Part shown: positions 53,969-62,714 of the stretch, one piece after another | Position numbering within the stretch: the first letter of the stretch is position 1 | Layout of the letters: each line of letters opens with the position of its first letter | Origin: Candidatus Magnetomicrobium cryptolimnococcus | GTDB taxonomy: Bacteria; Nitrospirota; Thermodesulfovibrionia; Thermodesulfovibrionales; Magnetobacteriaceae | Length of the DNA stretch: 64,000 nucleotides | Assembly (NCBI GenBank): GCA_018606805.1 | Contig: JAGYWI010000006.1 | Location: 62,001 to 126,000 of the forward strand | Direction: 5' to 3' | Notes under the pieces: model-generated | What the model saw: only the letters and a program-made list of their open reading frames with translations | Told to the model about the DNA's origin: nothing | Database searches by the model: none | Position numbers and translations under genes: made by a program

Positions 53969-55184
53969 ACCTCAATGGCTCTACAGGGTTAATCTTAGTA
54001 GCCCTGTAGGACGGATAAATTGTTGATAGGAAGCTTATTGCAACTGCCGATATGCAAACAAGGGCGAAATCGTTTAACTTGACTTTGGCTGGTAGATAGG
54101 TTAAGTAATAGACGTCGCCAGGCAGCTTAATTATCTGGTAGTTATCTATTACATATGAAATAACCACTCCAATGGTAGCCCCAACGGTTGTACCGATTAG
54201 CCCAATAAGCAGACCTTGAAACATAAATACCGTTAATATGCCGGTGCTGTTTGCTCCCATTGTCCGCAATATTGCTATTTCCCGTTCTTTTTCCATAACG
54301 TTCATAGTAAGCGTGGATATTATGTTGAATGATGCCACTATGACAATAAGCGTTAAGATAATAAACATAGTCAGTTTTTCAAGATTTAGGGCAGCAAATA
54401 GATTTTTATTCATTTGCATCCAATCGCGGGCGTAGTATACGCCTCCAAGTGTTTTAGCGATTTCATCCCGTAGTTGAGGGGCTTTGTATATATCATCAAG
54501 TTTAACTTCTATGCCGGTTGCTACGTCTCCTACACCAAAAAAGTCTTGTGCACCCTTTAGACTAGTAATAACAAGACTTGTATCGTATTCATACATGCCG
54601 ATTTCAAAAATTGCCACTATTTGGAATTTTTTTGCCTTCGGTATTAAGCCAAGGGGGCCTATTTCCCCAATTGGTGATATTATGTTAATCTCATCACCAG
54701 TTCTTAGCCCCATATTGTTGGCTAATTCTTTGCCGATGACTATGCCATTACTTGATTCCGATAATATTTTGAAACTGCCACTTTTAATAAATCTGCTAAG
54801 GTCTGTTGTTGCCGCTTCGTTTTCAGGAATAATACCGCGCAGAAATGCCCCTTGTGCGTTTTTATTATTTGAAATCATAACCTGCCCAAGTATAAACGGT
54901 GAGGTTGCCTTTATGCCATCTATGTTTTTAATTGTCTTGGCGGTATCCATGTATGATTTCATTTTGCCTTCGTAACTAAAGACAAGCACGTGGGTGCTAA
55001 CGCCAAGTATCTTTTTTTGTAAGTCCTCGTGAAAGCCGCTCATAACTGACAGTACTATTATTAATGCCATAACTCCGACCATAACTCCAACCATGGAGAT
55101 AAGCGTTGTAAATGAAATCGCCTTATGTTTCTTTCGGGATTTTAGGTAGCGCAGGGCTATGAAGAAACTATATGGTAATTTCAT
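53961..55184 (-). CDS. lolC: LolC/LolE-family lipoprotein-releasing permease
   Basis: The 407-residue protein has four membrane segments: one near residues 20-45 and three in the last 150 residues (about 270, 315 and 370), with a large periplasmic MacB-type domain between. Conserved marks are ALRYLKSRKKHKAISFTTLI at the start and REIAILRTMGANSTGILTVF at the third cytosolic loop. A single LolC/E-type permease, as here, is found in many non-proteobacterial diderms, where it works as a homodimer with LolD. It overlaps lysS by four bases. Confidence 0.9.
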   Translation of the reverse strand: MKLPYSFFIALRYLKSRKKHKAISFTTLISMVGVMVGVMALIIVLSVMSGFHEDLQKKILGVSTHVLVFSYEGKMKSYMDTAKTIKNIDGIKATSPFILGQVMISNNKNAQGAFLRGIIPENEAATTDLSRFIKSGSFKILSESSNGIVIGKELANNMGLRTGDEINIISPIGEIGPLGLIPKAKKFQIVAIFEIGMYEYDTSLVITSLKGAQDFFGVGDVATGIEVKLDDIYKAPQLRDEIAKTLGGVYYARDWMQMNKNLFAALNLEKLTMFIILTLIVIVASFNIISTLTMNVMEKEREIAILRTMGANSTGILTVFMFQGLLIGLIGTTVGATIGVVISYVIDNYQIIKLPGDVYYLTYLPAKVKLNDFALVCISAVAISFLSTIYPSYRATKINPVEPLRFE

Positions 55185-56659
55185 TGTTCTGGTTTAAGCT
55201 GTGGGAAAAGTATGACATCTCTGATAGAGTGTGAGTTTGTTAAAATCATGACAAGTCTGTCAATGCCAATACCTTCACCTGCTGCCGGTGGCATGGCGTA
55301 TTCAAGGGCGCGTACGAAGTCGTGGTCCATCCAGTGAGCCTCCTCGTCGCCTTCTTGTCTGGCTTGCAGTTGTTTTAAAAAGCGGTTTTTTTGGTCTATT
55401 GGGTCGTTTAACTCTGAAAAGGCATTTGCTATTTCGCGCCCGGCTATGAATAATTCAAAGCGTTCGACAAGGTCTTGGTTATCTTCTTTCCGCTTTGCTA
55501 GTGGTGATAGCTCTACCGGGTAGTCGTAGATAAATGTTGGTTTAATTAATGTTGGTTCTACTAGTTCTGAAAAGATTTCATCAAGGATTTTTCCATGGGA
55601 CATGCCGGGCTCTATCCGAATTCCACGATTGCGTACCCATTTTAAAGCCTTCTGATTGTCATAGATTATCTCTGAGGGCACGCCTCTATTATTTAGTGCT
55701 TCGGTAAATGAAAGACGACTCCATGGTGGGTTAAAATCTATCTCAGTATCTCCATAAGGCACCTTAACAGCCCCCGTAGCCCTTGCTGCCGTGTAGCTTA
55801 ACATCTCCTCTGTGAATGTCATTAAATACTCGTAGTCTTTATATGCAGTGTAAAATTCAAGCATTGTAAACTCCGGATTATGTCTTGTAGAGATGCCCTC
55901 GTTTCTGAAATTTTTGTTAATTTCAAAAATCTTGTCATAGCCGCCAACGAGCAGTCTTTTAAGATAAAGCTCAGGTGCTATTCGCAAATAAAGGTCTATG
56001 TTTAAGGCATTGTGGTGTGTTTTAAATGGCTTAGCAGCAGCGCCTCCGGGTATTGGGTGCATCATAGGGGTTTCCACTTCTATAAAACCGCGCACTTCCA
56101 AAAAATCCCTAATAGCCTTAATTATTTTACTGCGGACGCTAAAAGTCTTTCTAACCTCTGGATTGACTATAAGGTCTACGTAACGCTGCCTGTATCTAGT
56201 TTCCACGTCTTTTAGACCGTGCCATTTCTCCGGTAATGGTCTAAGTGCCTTTGAAAGTATCTTAAAATCAGTTACCTCAACAGTTAATTCATCGGTTTTA
56301 GTCCTAAAAAGTCTGCCCTGTATACCGATAATATCGCCAACGTCAATAAGTTTTAAAAGAGGAAATTTATCTTTTAATAGCTCTTTAGTAAAATATACCT
56401 GTATCTTCTCACCCGATGCGTCTTGTAAATGTGCAAATGAGGCTTTACCAAAGTTCCGATACGAAACCACCCGTCCAGCTATCGATATTTTAGTTTCTAT
56501 CTTTGATAGCTCTTCTTTAGTATATTTGCCGTATTGTTCTATAACTTCCGATGCACATGTTGATATGTCAATTTTTTGAGTAAAGGGATTGTGATTTTTA
56601 GCTCGAAGTTCTTCAAGTTTTTTGCTCCTTTGCTCTATTAGTTCGTTTGTTTCATCCAT
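55181..56659 (-). CDS. lysS: lysyl-tRNA synthetase, class II
   Basis: The 492-residue enzyme has an OB-fold anticodon-binding domain (about 55-150, ISIAGRVVSYRNFGKASFAH) and the class II catalytic domain with motif 1 around VRGFIEVETPMMHPIPGGA, motif 2 FRNEGISTRHNPEFTMLEFY and motif 3 GEGIGIDRLVM. It attaches lysine to its tRNA. It heads the lysS-lolC-lolD operon, a pairing seen in many Deltaproteobacteria and Nitrospirota-type genomes as best I know. The ATG is at 56659. Confidence 0.97.
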   Translation of the reverse strand: MDETNELIEQRSKKLEELRAKNHNPFTQKIDISTCASEVIEQYGKYTKEELSKIETKISIAGRVVSYRNFGKASFAHLQDASGEKIQVYFTKELLKDKFPLLKLIDVGDIIGIQGRLFRTKTDELTVEVTDFKILSKALRPLPEKWHGLKDVETRYRQRYVDLIVNPEVRKTFSVRSKIIKAIRDFLEVRGFIEVETPMMHPIPGGAAAKPFKTHHNALNIDLYLRIAPELYLKRLLVGGYDKIFEINKNFRNEGISTRHNPEFTMLEFYTAYKDYEYLMTFTEEMLSYTAARATGAVKVPYGDTEIDFNPPWSRLSFTEALNNRGVPSEIIYDNQKALKWVRNRGIRIEPGMSHGKILDEIFSELVEPTLIKPTFIYDYPVELSPLAKRKEDNQDLVERFELFIAGREIANAFSELNDPIDQKNRFLKQLQARQEGDEEAHWMDHDFVRALEYAMPPAAGEGIGIDRLVMILTNSHSIRDVILFPQLKPEQ

Positions 56660-56775
56660 GCCCTTTCACCTTAGATGTTTTTTTATTAACTGTAGTCAAC
56701 GACAATGTAACCGTAACGTAAAGTAAGGGGAAGCTAACGGTTGCAATCTTTAAATTATATCATTTTGAACAATTC

Positions 56776-56804
56776 TTGACAAGTTTAAATTAAAAATTTA
56801 TAAT
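56776..56804 (+). promoter_or_regulatory. consensus sigma70 promoter of DUF177-rpmF-plsX-fabH operon
   Basis: TTGACA (56776-56781) and TATAAT (56799-56804) are both perfect and 17 bases apart. The DUF177 start lies 35 bases downstream. This is the strongest promoter match found in the window and should give high constitutive expression. Confidence 0.88.
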
Positions 56805-56839
56805 TACATTTTTATCAATTGAATTATTGATTAAGTTGT

Positions 56840-57346
56840 ATGAAAATATTATTTAAAAACATACTGGAAAGCGGTTTTAGTTGCGACTTTGAGCTTACTG
56901 TGGATGAAAGCCATGTGCCAGGTCCTGTAAGAGGTGTGATTTCAATACAAAGGGCTGCTAATGACACGTTTTATCTAAGCGGTAGTGCTAGGTATATAGA
57001 GGAAAATGACTGCAATTTCTGTCTAACCAGATTTAGCACGGAAAAAACGGTGCAGTTTTCATTTGTGTATATGCCGTTGGAGGCTATGAATAATAATGTA
57101 GAAGAAAATGCAGAGCTTGCTTTTGATGATTTAGATGTTTGTTTTTATAAGAAAGAGGAGATTGATGTTAAAGGGTTGCTAAGGGAGCAAATATTGTTAA
57201 ATACTAATATGTATCCGGTTTGTCGTCAAGGGTGTCAGGGGTTATGTACGGTTTGTGGTACAAACTTAAATGTTGAAAAGTGTAGCTGTGTTAAACTGGA
57301 AGTAGATGAGCGATTTTCCAAATTAAAGGAATTATTTAAAAAATAA
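56840..57346 (+). CDS. yceD: YceD/DUF177 family protein
   Basis: The 168-residue protein belongs to DUF177 (YceD), typically encoded directly before rpmF, as here. Conserved pieces are a first cysteine pair CNFC, and the end CRQGCQGLCTVCGTNLN with a metal-binding-like cluster. YceD is linked to 23S rRNA accumulation and ribosome assembly. It is first in the operon with ribosomal protein L32, PlsX and FabH, just after a perfect promoter. Confidence 0.9.
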   Translation: MKILFKNILESGFSCDFELTVDESHVPGPVRGVISIQRAANDTFYLSGSARYIEENDCNFCLTRFSTEKTVQFSFVYMPLEAMNNNVEENAELAFDDLDVCFYKKEEIDVKGLLREQILLNTNMYPVCRQGCQGLCTVCGTNLNVEKCSCVKLEVDERFSKLKELFKK

Positions 57347-57385
57347 AGTAAAAAAACTATCACTTATGAAAGGAAGGAAAACTTA

Positions 57386-57571
57386 ATGGCTAATCCAACG
57401 TCAAGACATTCGAAGTCAAGGAGAGATAAAAGAAGGGCTAATTGGAAGGGTAGGGTACCAAATTTAGGAAAGTGTCCTAAATGCGGTGAACCAAAGATGC
57501 CACACAAGGTTTGTGTTAGTTGTGGGACATATAAAGACAGAAACATTATAGCAGTGATGGAAAAAGAGTAG
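57386..57571 (+). CDS. rpmF: ribosomal protein L32
   Basis: This 61-residue protein has the L32 start MANPTSRHSKSRRDKRRANW and the zinc-binding C-terminal CPKCGEPKMPHKVC then CGTYKDR. It is of normal length. All four cysteines of the zinc knuckle are kept, so it is the zinc-containing form. AGGAAGG lies before the ATG. Confidence 0.97.
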   Translation: MANPTSRHSKSRRDKRRANWKGRVPNLGKCPKCGEPKMPHKVCVSCGTYKDRNIIAVMEKE

Positions 57572-57574
57572 TGT

Positions 57575-58681
57575 ATGATAGTAGCACTGGATGCAATGGG
57601 GGGGGATAATGCCCCGGATGTTAACGTTGAAGGCGCTATAGAGGCTATCAGGGAGACTGATGACATAGAGGTGATTCTCGTTGGCAATAAGGATGTGTTG
57701 ACTGAAAAGTTACATGCGAGATTACACATGAAGGATATGGCGACTAAGGCTACGGCTAATATGTTGGATAGTAAGCGGATAACCATAAGGCATTCATCAG
57801 AGGTTGTAGAGATGAATGAAGCGGCAACGCTTGCATTACGCAAGAAAAAGGACTCATCCATACGCGTGGCGGTTGATTTGGTTAAAAGCGGTGAGGCTAA
57901 CGCTGTAGTAAGTGCGGGGCATTCAGGTGTGGCCATGACGACGGCGCTTTTGTATTTAGGTAAACTAAGTGGGGTTGACCGGCCGGCTATTGGTGTTGTT
58001 ATGCCAACTTTAAATGGTAGGTTTTTGCTTATTGACAGTGGTGCTAATGTTGATTGTAAGCCTGTTAATTTGCTGCAATTTGCCTATATGGGCAGTGCCT
58101 ATGTAAAGACAGTGTTTGCTGAAAAGTCCCCTCGTATTGGTATGATAAGCATTGGTGAGGAGGATACGAAGGGCAACGAGCTTACGAAGGAGGCTTTTAA
58201 ACTTTTAAAAGATTCGAATCTGAACTTTGTAGGAAACATAGAGGGGAAAGATGTTTTTTTTGATACTGCGGATGTGGTTGTTTGTGATGGGTTTATTGGC
58301 AATACGGTTTTAAAGTTAAGTGAAGGGCTTTCAGATGTTTTTATGAAGATGTTAAAACGTGAGTTATCTAGCCTGTGGTTTGGTAAGCTCAGTTATCTGC
58401 TTCTAAGACCTGCTATTAGAAATTTTAAGAAACTGATGAACTATGAGGAATATGGTGGAGCGCCACTTCTTGGTATTGACGGGACGTGTATAATCAGCCA
58501 TGGAAGGTCTACGGCAAAGGCTATACGTAATGCCATTAAAGTTGCTAATAAGTTAGCAAAAAATAATTTGCACAAGCAAATATCCGAAGAGCTCTCCAGT
58601 ATAAACTGTTCCAGCATAAACGGTAAAGAGCTACTCAACGTAAATTGTAAATACAAGGAGAAAGAATTTGTTAAAGGCTAA
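57575..58681 (+). CDS. plsX: phosphate acyltransferase PlsX
   Basis: The 368-residue enzyme has the N-terminal IVALDAMGGDNAPD, the block VVSAGHSGVAMTTAL and FDTADVVVCDGFIGNTVLK, all typical of PlsX. It makes acyl-phosphate from acyl-ACP for phospholipid synthesis (PlsX/PlsY route). Length is slightly longer than the common 330-340, with a short, lysine-rich extension at the C-terminus. Its end overlaps the start of fabH by 14 bases. Confidence 0.96.
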   Translation: MIVALDAMGGDNAPDVNVEGAIEAIRETDDIEVILVGNKDVLTEKLHARLHMKDMATKATANMLDSKRITIRHSSEVVEMNEAATLALRKKKDSSIRVAVDLVKSGEANAVVSAGHSGVAMTTALLYLGKLSGVDRPAIGVVMPTLNGRFLLIDSGANVDCKPVNLLQFAYMGSAYVKTVFAEKSPRIGMISIGEEDTKGNELTKEAFKLLKDSNLNFVGNIEGKDVFFDTADVVVCDGFIGNTVLKLSEGLSDVFMKMLKRELSSLWFGKLSYLLLRPAIRNFKKLMNYEEYGGAPLLGIDGTCIISHGRSTAKAIRNAIKVANKLAKNNLHKQISEELSSINCSSINGKELLNVNCKYKEKEFVKG

Positions 58682-59657
58682 GATAATCTCAACAGGTTCC
58701 TATTTGCCGCAAAGAAGGCTTACAAATAGTGCACTTGAACGGATGGTTGATACCTCTGATGAGTGGATAACGGAACGGACAGGGATAAAGGAAAGACGAA
58801 TAATATCAGATGAACAGGTAACCTCGGATATAGCTTACGAGGCATCCATTGTAGCACTTGAGCGTGCCGGTGTGGCGGCGGAGTCTTTGGAGTTAATCGT
58901 ACTTGCAACTATTAGCGGTGATATGCCGATACCTGCTACTGCTTGTTTTTTGCAAAAAAAACTCGGTGCAAAAAATGCTGCTGCTTTTGATATAAATGCT
59001 GCCTGTTCGGGGTTTATCTATGGCCTTTCTCTGGTTAGTGCATATGTTCAGTCTGGTATGTATAAACGGATATTGCTTGTCGGTACGGAGGCACTCTCAC
59101 GGTTTACCGATTGGGAGGATAGAAATACGTGTGTGCTCTTTGGTGATGGAGCAGGGGCTGTGGTAGTTGAGGCATCGGATTATGGCCAGTGCGATAGCGG
59201 GATTTTATCTGTGGATATTCATTCGGATGGTTCTATGAGTGATATTTTGAATCTGCCAGGTGGTGGCTCTAAGTTTCCAGCTTCAAATGATACTATTAAT
59301 AATAGACTTCATTTTATAAAAATGAAGGGTAATGAAACATTTAAAGTTGCCGTGCGAACACTTGAACGGTTAGTTGTTGATGCCCTTGAAAAAAATAATC
59401 TGAAGGTTTCAGATATAGCACTTTTAATACCTCATCAGGCCAATTCACGTATTATTACGGCTACGGCAAACCGTGTGGGGCTTCCTATGGAGCGTGTTAT
59501 GGTTAATCTAGATAGGTGCGGTAACACCTCAGCAGCGTCCATCCCCATAGCCCTTGATGAGGCTGTTACGGCTGGAAGAATAAAACAAGGGGATTACGTT
59601 TTACTTGAGGCCTTTGGTGGAGGATTAACGTGGGCATCTGCCCTTTTAAAATGGTAA
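58668..59657 (+). CDS. fabH: beta-ketoacyl-ACP synthase III
   Basis: The 329-residue enzyme starts fatty-acid synthesis by condensing acetyl-CoA with malonyl-ACP. The catalytic triad is visible: Cys in AACSGFIYGL, His in IPHQANSRI and Asn in RCGNTSAASIP. The start is TTG at 58668, supported by AAGGAG about 8 bases upstream and by the conserved N-terminus KAKIISTGSYLP; the next in-frame ATG would cut into the fold. It overlaps plsX, so the two are coupled. Confidence 0.96.
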   Translation: MLKAKIISTGSYLPQRRLTNSALERMVDTSDEWITERTGIKERRIISDEQVTSDIAYEASIVALERAGVAAESLELIVLATISGDMPIPATACFLQKKLGAKNAAAFDINAACSGFIYGLSLVSAYVQSGMYKRILLVGTEALSRFTDWEDRNTCVLFGDGAGAVVVEASDYGQCDSGILSVDIHSDGSMSDILNLPGGGSKFPASNDTINNRLHFIKMKGNETFKVAVRTLERLVVDALEKNNLKVSDIALLIPHQANSRIITATANRVGLPMERVMVNLDRCGNTSAASIPIALDEAVTAGRIKQGDYVLLEAFGGGLTWASALLKW

Positions 59658-59688
59658 CATGTTAAAAAATGGTTTTTTAATAGCTCTA

Positions 59689-60264
59689 TTAGAGTAGTTC
59701 TATGATAATATCATCAAGCTTCCTTTTTGGGACGTAGTGAACTCCTTTGTTATCCCTGTAGTACTTGATGCCTTGCTCAGGCTCTATTTCTGTTATTATG
59801 ACCTCTTCTTTAGGCTTGCCAAGGGCAATAATAAGGAGGATTTCAAGGTTTTCTTTAATATTTAATGTATGTTTAAGCTCGTCTTTTTTTATGGAAACTA
59901 TTATACAGCCACCAAGTCCCGCCTCCCGTGCACCAAGCATAATGGTTTGGGCAGCTATGCCGTGATCGCAAAAAATATTTTTACTTATGGATTTATCCCC
60001 TAACATTATAATATAAGCCGATGGGTGCTCACCTACCTCCGGTCCTTGCCAATTAGTCAAATATGCAGCCCAAGCAAGCGTCGAAAATATTTTATCATTT
60101 GTTTCCGGCGTGTTTGATATAATGTACTTAAGAGGTTGAAGATTACCAGCCGATGGACAAAGGCGTGCAAGGTCAATAAACCCCCTCAGAGTGTTTTTTG
60201 GCACGAAAAAGCCTTCATAAAACCGCCTCACGGTTCTGCTATGTCTTACAAGTGTCTCTATCAT
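59689..60264 (-). CDS. nitroreductase-family FMN protein
   Basis: From the ATG at 60264 it has 191 residues; a TTG at 60306 would add 14 unlikely ones. Marks of the nitroreductase fold are SRTVRRFYEGFFVP with FMN-contacting arginines, LARLCPSAGNLQPLKY, and REAGLGGCIIVSIKKDEL near the C-terminal half. It should bind FMN and use NAD(P)H; the substrate is unknown. It is divergent from the PfkB-type kinase gene with a very short shared leader. Confidence 0.85.
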   Translation of the reverse strand: MIETLVRHSRTVRRFYEGFFVPKNTLRGFIDLARLCPSAGNLQPLKYIISNTPETNDKIFSTLAWAAYLTNWQGPEVGEHPSAYIIMLGDKSISKNIFCDHGIAAQTIMLGAREAGLGGCIIVSIKKDELKHTLNIKENLEILLIIALGKPKEEVIITEIEPEQGIKYYRDNKGVHYVPKRKLDDIIIELL

Positions 60265-60305
60265 ATGTGTTATAATACCATAAAAATCAATGGAGATGAT
60301 AGACA

Positions 60306-61229
60306 ATTATAATAACAGTAACATTAAATCCTTCAATTGATCGTACGATTTTGGTTGAAGGTATGGTTTTAAATAGTGTTTTGCGTGCAGAGGCGATTAG
60401 TGTTATTGCCGGTGGCAAGGGAATAAATGTGGCAAGAGCCGTGAAGCGTCTTGGGGGAAGGGCTAAGGCTTTAGGTGTTATTGGTGGAGATACTGGTCTT
60501 TTAATAGCAGATAAAGTAAAAGCTGAAGGGATTGATTTTAAGTATGTCTGTACTAATGGAGAGTCGCGGAATTGTTATGGGCTTATAGATAGAAGTAGTG
60601 GTGTGGAAACGATTATTAACGAGTATGGGCCTACTTTAGGCGAAAAAGAGATAAACGATTTTATAGATTTATATGAAGCAGAAGTTTTAGATGGTGATAT
60701 TGTAGTTTTGTCCGGTAGTGTTGCAAAGGGGTTTAATGTTTATATTTATAATAAGTTAATGGAAATTGCCAAAACTAAAGCTGCTGTGGTTATCCTTGAT
60801 GCAAGCGGTTTGCTTTTGGCAAATGCTATAAATGAAAGCCCACTTATGCTTAAAGTAAACCATAGGGAGTTTGAATCATTAGTTGGCAAAAAGATAGATG
60901 TGCAAAAAGAGCTTATTAACGAAATAGAATACATTTCTAAAAAATATTCCTGTGCCGTTATTGTAACTAATGGTAAAGCCGATGTTACCGCTTTGGTTGA
61001 TGGAGTAATATGGGAGGTAACGCCTCCTTTAGTTAAGTCTGTAAATAGTTGGGGGAGCGGGGATTGTTTTTTAGCTGCAATTGCGTATGGTTATGAACAT
61101 GCTAAGCCAGTAGATCACACCCTGAGATTAGCTGTTGCTACTGGTGCTGCAAATACGCTTAGTTATGGAGCTGCTTGTTTTTCAGTTGATATGGTTTATG
61201 AATTCTACGAAAAAATAAAGGAAAAGTAA
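60306..61229 (+). CDS. 1-phosphofructokinase/PfkB-family sugar kinase, non-ATG start
   Basis: With a start at ATT 60306 (or ATA 60309/60312) the protein has 307 residues, normal for FruK-type kinases. That start restores the conserved strand ITVTLNPSIDRTILV, which the nearest standard start (TTG 60351) would remove; a stop lies at 60300-60302 so no ATG or GTG is available. GGAG at 60292-60295 gives 10-base spacing. Further marks are GGKGINVARAVKRLGG and the catalytic WGSGDCFLAA. It phosphorylates fructose-1-phosphate or a related sugar phosphate. Confidence 0.85.
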   Translation: MIITVTLNPSIDRTILVEGMVLNSVLRAEAISVIAGGKGINVARAVKRLGGRAKALGVIGGDTGLLIADKVKAEGIDFKYVCTNGESRNCYGLIDRSSGVETIINEYGPTLGEKEINDFIDLYEAEVLDGDIVVLSGSVAKGFNVYIYNKLMEIAKTKAAVVILDASGLLLANAINESPLMLKVNHREFESLVGKKIDVQKELINEIEYISKKYSCAVIVTNGKADVTALVDGVIWEVTPPLVKSVNSWGSGDCFLAAIAYGYEHAKPVDHTLRLAVATGAANTLSYGAACFSVDMVYEFYEKIKEK

Positions 61230-61254
61230 GGGAAAAGTAGAGTAGATAGAAGAG

Positions 61255-61295
61255 CGGGGGGAAACCCTTTTAGACAAAAGGGTTATTCCCCCGCA
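61255..61295. repeat. hairpin GCGGGGG...CCCCCGC with AAACCCTTTT arms
   Basis: GCGGGGGGAAACCCTTTT and AAAAGGGTTATTCCCCCGC form an imperfect 18-bp stem with a four-base loop. Partial copies (AAAAGGGTTTTCCCCCGC) occur at 15938, 37598 and 52907. It follows the PfkB gene and may also end transcription. Confidence 0.8.
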
Positions 61296-61395
61296 TCCCC
61301 TTTCCTAAAACTTTTGTCCTGACAATAAGTGTTAAATGCTATATACTGTGGAGAATGGTACTTTCTTTCCCAAAGCTTGTGCAGGCATAACGACT

Positions 61396-61498
61396 AAATC
61401 GCAGACGGGAAAGAGTACCACCCGTAAAAAAGATGGGTGGTACTCTTTCCCGTCTGCGATTTGGCGCAAAAAGGGGGAGGAAAAATATCTCCCCCTTT
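61396..61498. repeat. perfect 28-bp inverted repeat and adjacent GGGGG hairpin
   Basis: Arms 61396-61423 and 61435-61462 (AAATCGCAGACGGGAAAGAG and its continuation to 28 bases) are perfect inverted repeats around an 11-base A-rich loop. Right after, AAAGGGGGAG (61470-61479) pairs with CTCCCCCTTT (61489-61498). A degenerate partial arm (GGTACTTTCTTTCCC) lies at 61357-61371. No frame of note is present in 61230-61583, which is bounded by convergent genes. This looks like a MITE/REP-type element. Confidence 0.9.
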
Positions 61499-61583
61499 AA
61501 AACCCCCTCTATCAACTCTTTTGGAGCTAGCGCAGAGTCCTTCCCCTTTTCTTCTATCTTCTATTTTTTATCTTTTTCAAATA

Positions 61584-62348
61584 TTAATTAAGATAGACGT
61601 GTAGGAGTTCTTTACCAAACAACATCACTAAAAGAGTACCAGCAGCAAGGAATGGACCAAATGGAATCTTAGTTTTTCTTCCTTTACCTTTAAAAATCAT
61701 TAAAGGTAAACCGTATAGAGTACCTAATAAACTTCCTATAAACATGGTCATTAATACTGATTGCCAACCGAGTATAGAGCCTACCATTGCCATCATTTTG
61801 ATGTCTCCGCCACCCATGCCGCCTCTGCTGATAAGTGCTATAATGTAAAAAATTCCTCCGCCTGTAAATAGACCTATTAATGAGCCAGTTATACCCAAAA
61901 GTTCGTTTGTTTTATGGGGGTTAATCAGTATAAAAGAAGATGCTATTAGCCCGATAATGATACCTGCTAACGTTATTCTATCTGGTATAATCATAAACTC
62001 TAAATCTATAAAAGTTACCACGATTAAGGCAGAGGCCAATGCCATGTACAATATTGTATATTCGTGTAGGCCAAACTTATAAATACAGAAGGTGTAGATA
62101 ATGCCATTCATTAGCTCAACTATTGGATACCTCATTGATATTTGTGTTTTGCAATATGCGCATTTACCTCTTAATAGTATATAGCTAAGGACAGGAATAT
62201 TATGCCACGGTTTAATTGGCTGTTTACAGAACGGACAACTCGACCGCGGCTTTACTATAGACATTCCCTCCCTTGGTAGTCTATATATGCACACATTTAA
62301 AAAAGAGCCAACAATTAATCCAAAGAGTAATGCTACTACTATGTACAA
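61584..62348 (-). CDS. pilD: prepilin peptidase (type IV leader peptidase)
   Basis: The 254-residue membrane protein has the cytosolic zinc-binding cysteines CPFC and CAYC in the first 80 residues, and the two aspartates of the aspartic protease: one in FIDLEFMIIPDRIT, the other in GGGDIKMMAMVG (the GxGD motif). Eight membrane segments are likely. It cleaves and N-methylates type IV pilin and pseudopilin precursors. It follows a small coiled-coil gene and nusA on the minus strand. Confidence 0.94.
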   Translation of the reverse strand: MYIVVALLFGLIVGSFLNVCIYRLPREGMSIVKPRSSCPFCKQPIKPWHNIPVLSYILLRGKCAYCKTQISMRYPIVELMNGIIYTFCIYKFGLHEYTILYMALASALIVVTFIDLEFMIIPDRITLAGIIIGLIASSFILINPHKTNELLGITGSLIGLFTGGGIFYIIALISRGGMGGGDIKMMAMVGSILGWQSVLMTMFIGSLLGTLYGLPLMIFKGKGRKTKIPFGPFLAAGTLLVMLFGKELLHVYLN

Positions 62349-62351
62349 ATA

Positions 62352-62669
62352 TTAATCTTCCTCTATATATTTTAGTTTTCTGATTTCTTTTTTTACATTA
62401 TTAATTTTTAGGTCAACCTTTTCAATTTCCTTAAATAAATCATTGACTTCCTCTATGTTAAAAACATTAGGATTGGGTTTATTCCTTATTTCATATACCC
62501 TTTCTCCAATACCTTTGAAAAATTCATTTTTAGCATTTTCAAGAGTCTTTATTTCATTTGTTAATTTTACCAAAGATAGCTCAACTGTTATTCGTGCTGA
62601 TACTGCCCCTGAGTATCCCTTAATTGTGTCAATTCCTTTTTTAAAGTCATCTTTTATTTGGTCAAACAT
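62352..62669 (-). CDS. small helical coiled-coil protein
   Basis: The 105-residue protein is predicted fully helical, with two heptad stretches: ELSLVKLTNEIKTLENAKNE and DLFKEIEKVDLKINNVKKEI. I recognise no family. It lies between nusA and pilD, three bases before pilD, so it is co-transcribed with them. Charge and helix pattern suggest a protein-binding adaptor; nothing more can be said. Confidence 0.7.
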   Translation of the reverse strand: MFDQIKDDFKKGIDTIKGYSGAVSARITVELSLVKLTNEIKTLENAKNEFFKGIGERVYEIRNKPNPNVFNIEEVNDLFKEIEKVDLKINNVKKEIRKLKYIEED

Positions 62670-62714
62670 ATTTGCCTCCTTAAAACTTAATGTTGCTTGG
62701 CATTTAAAAAATTT

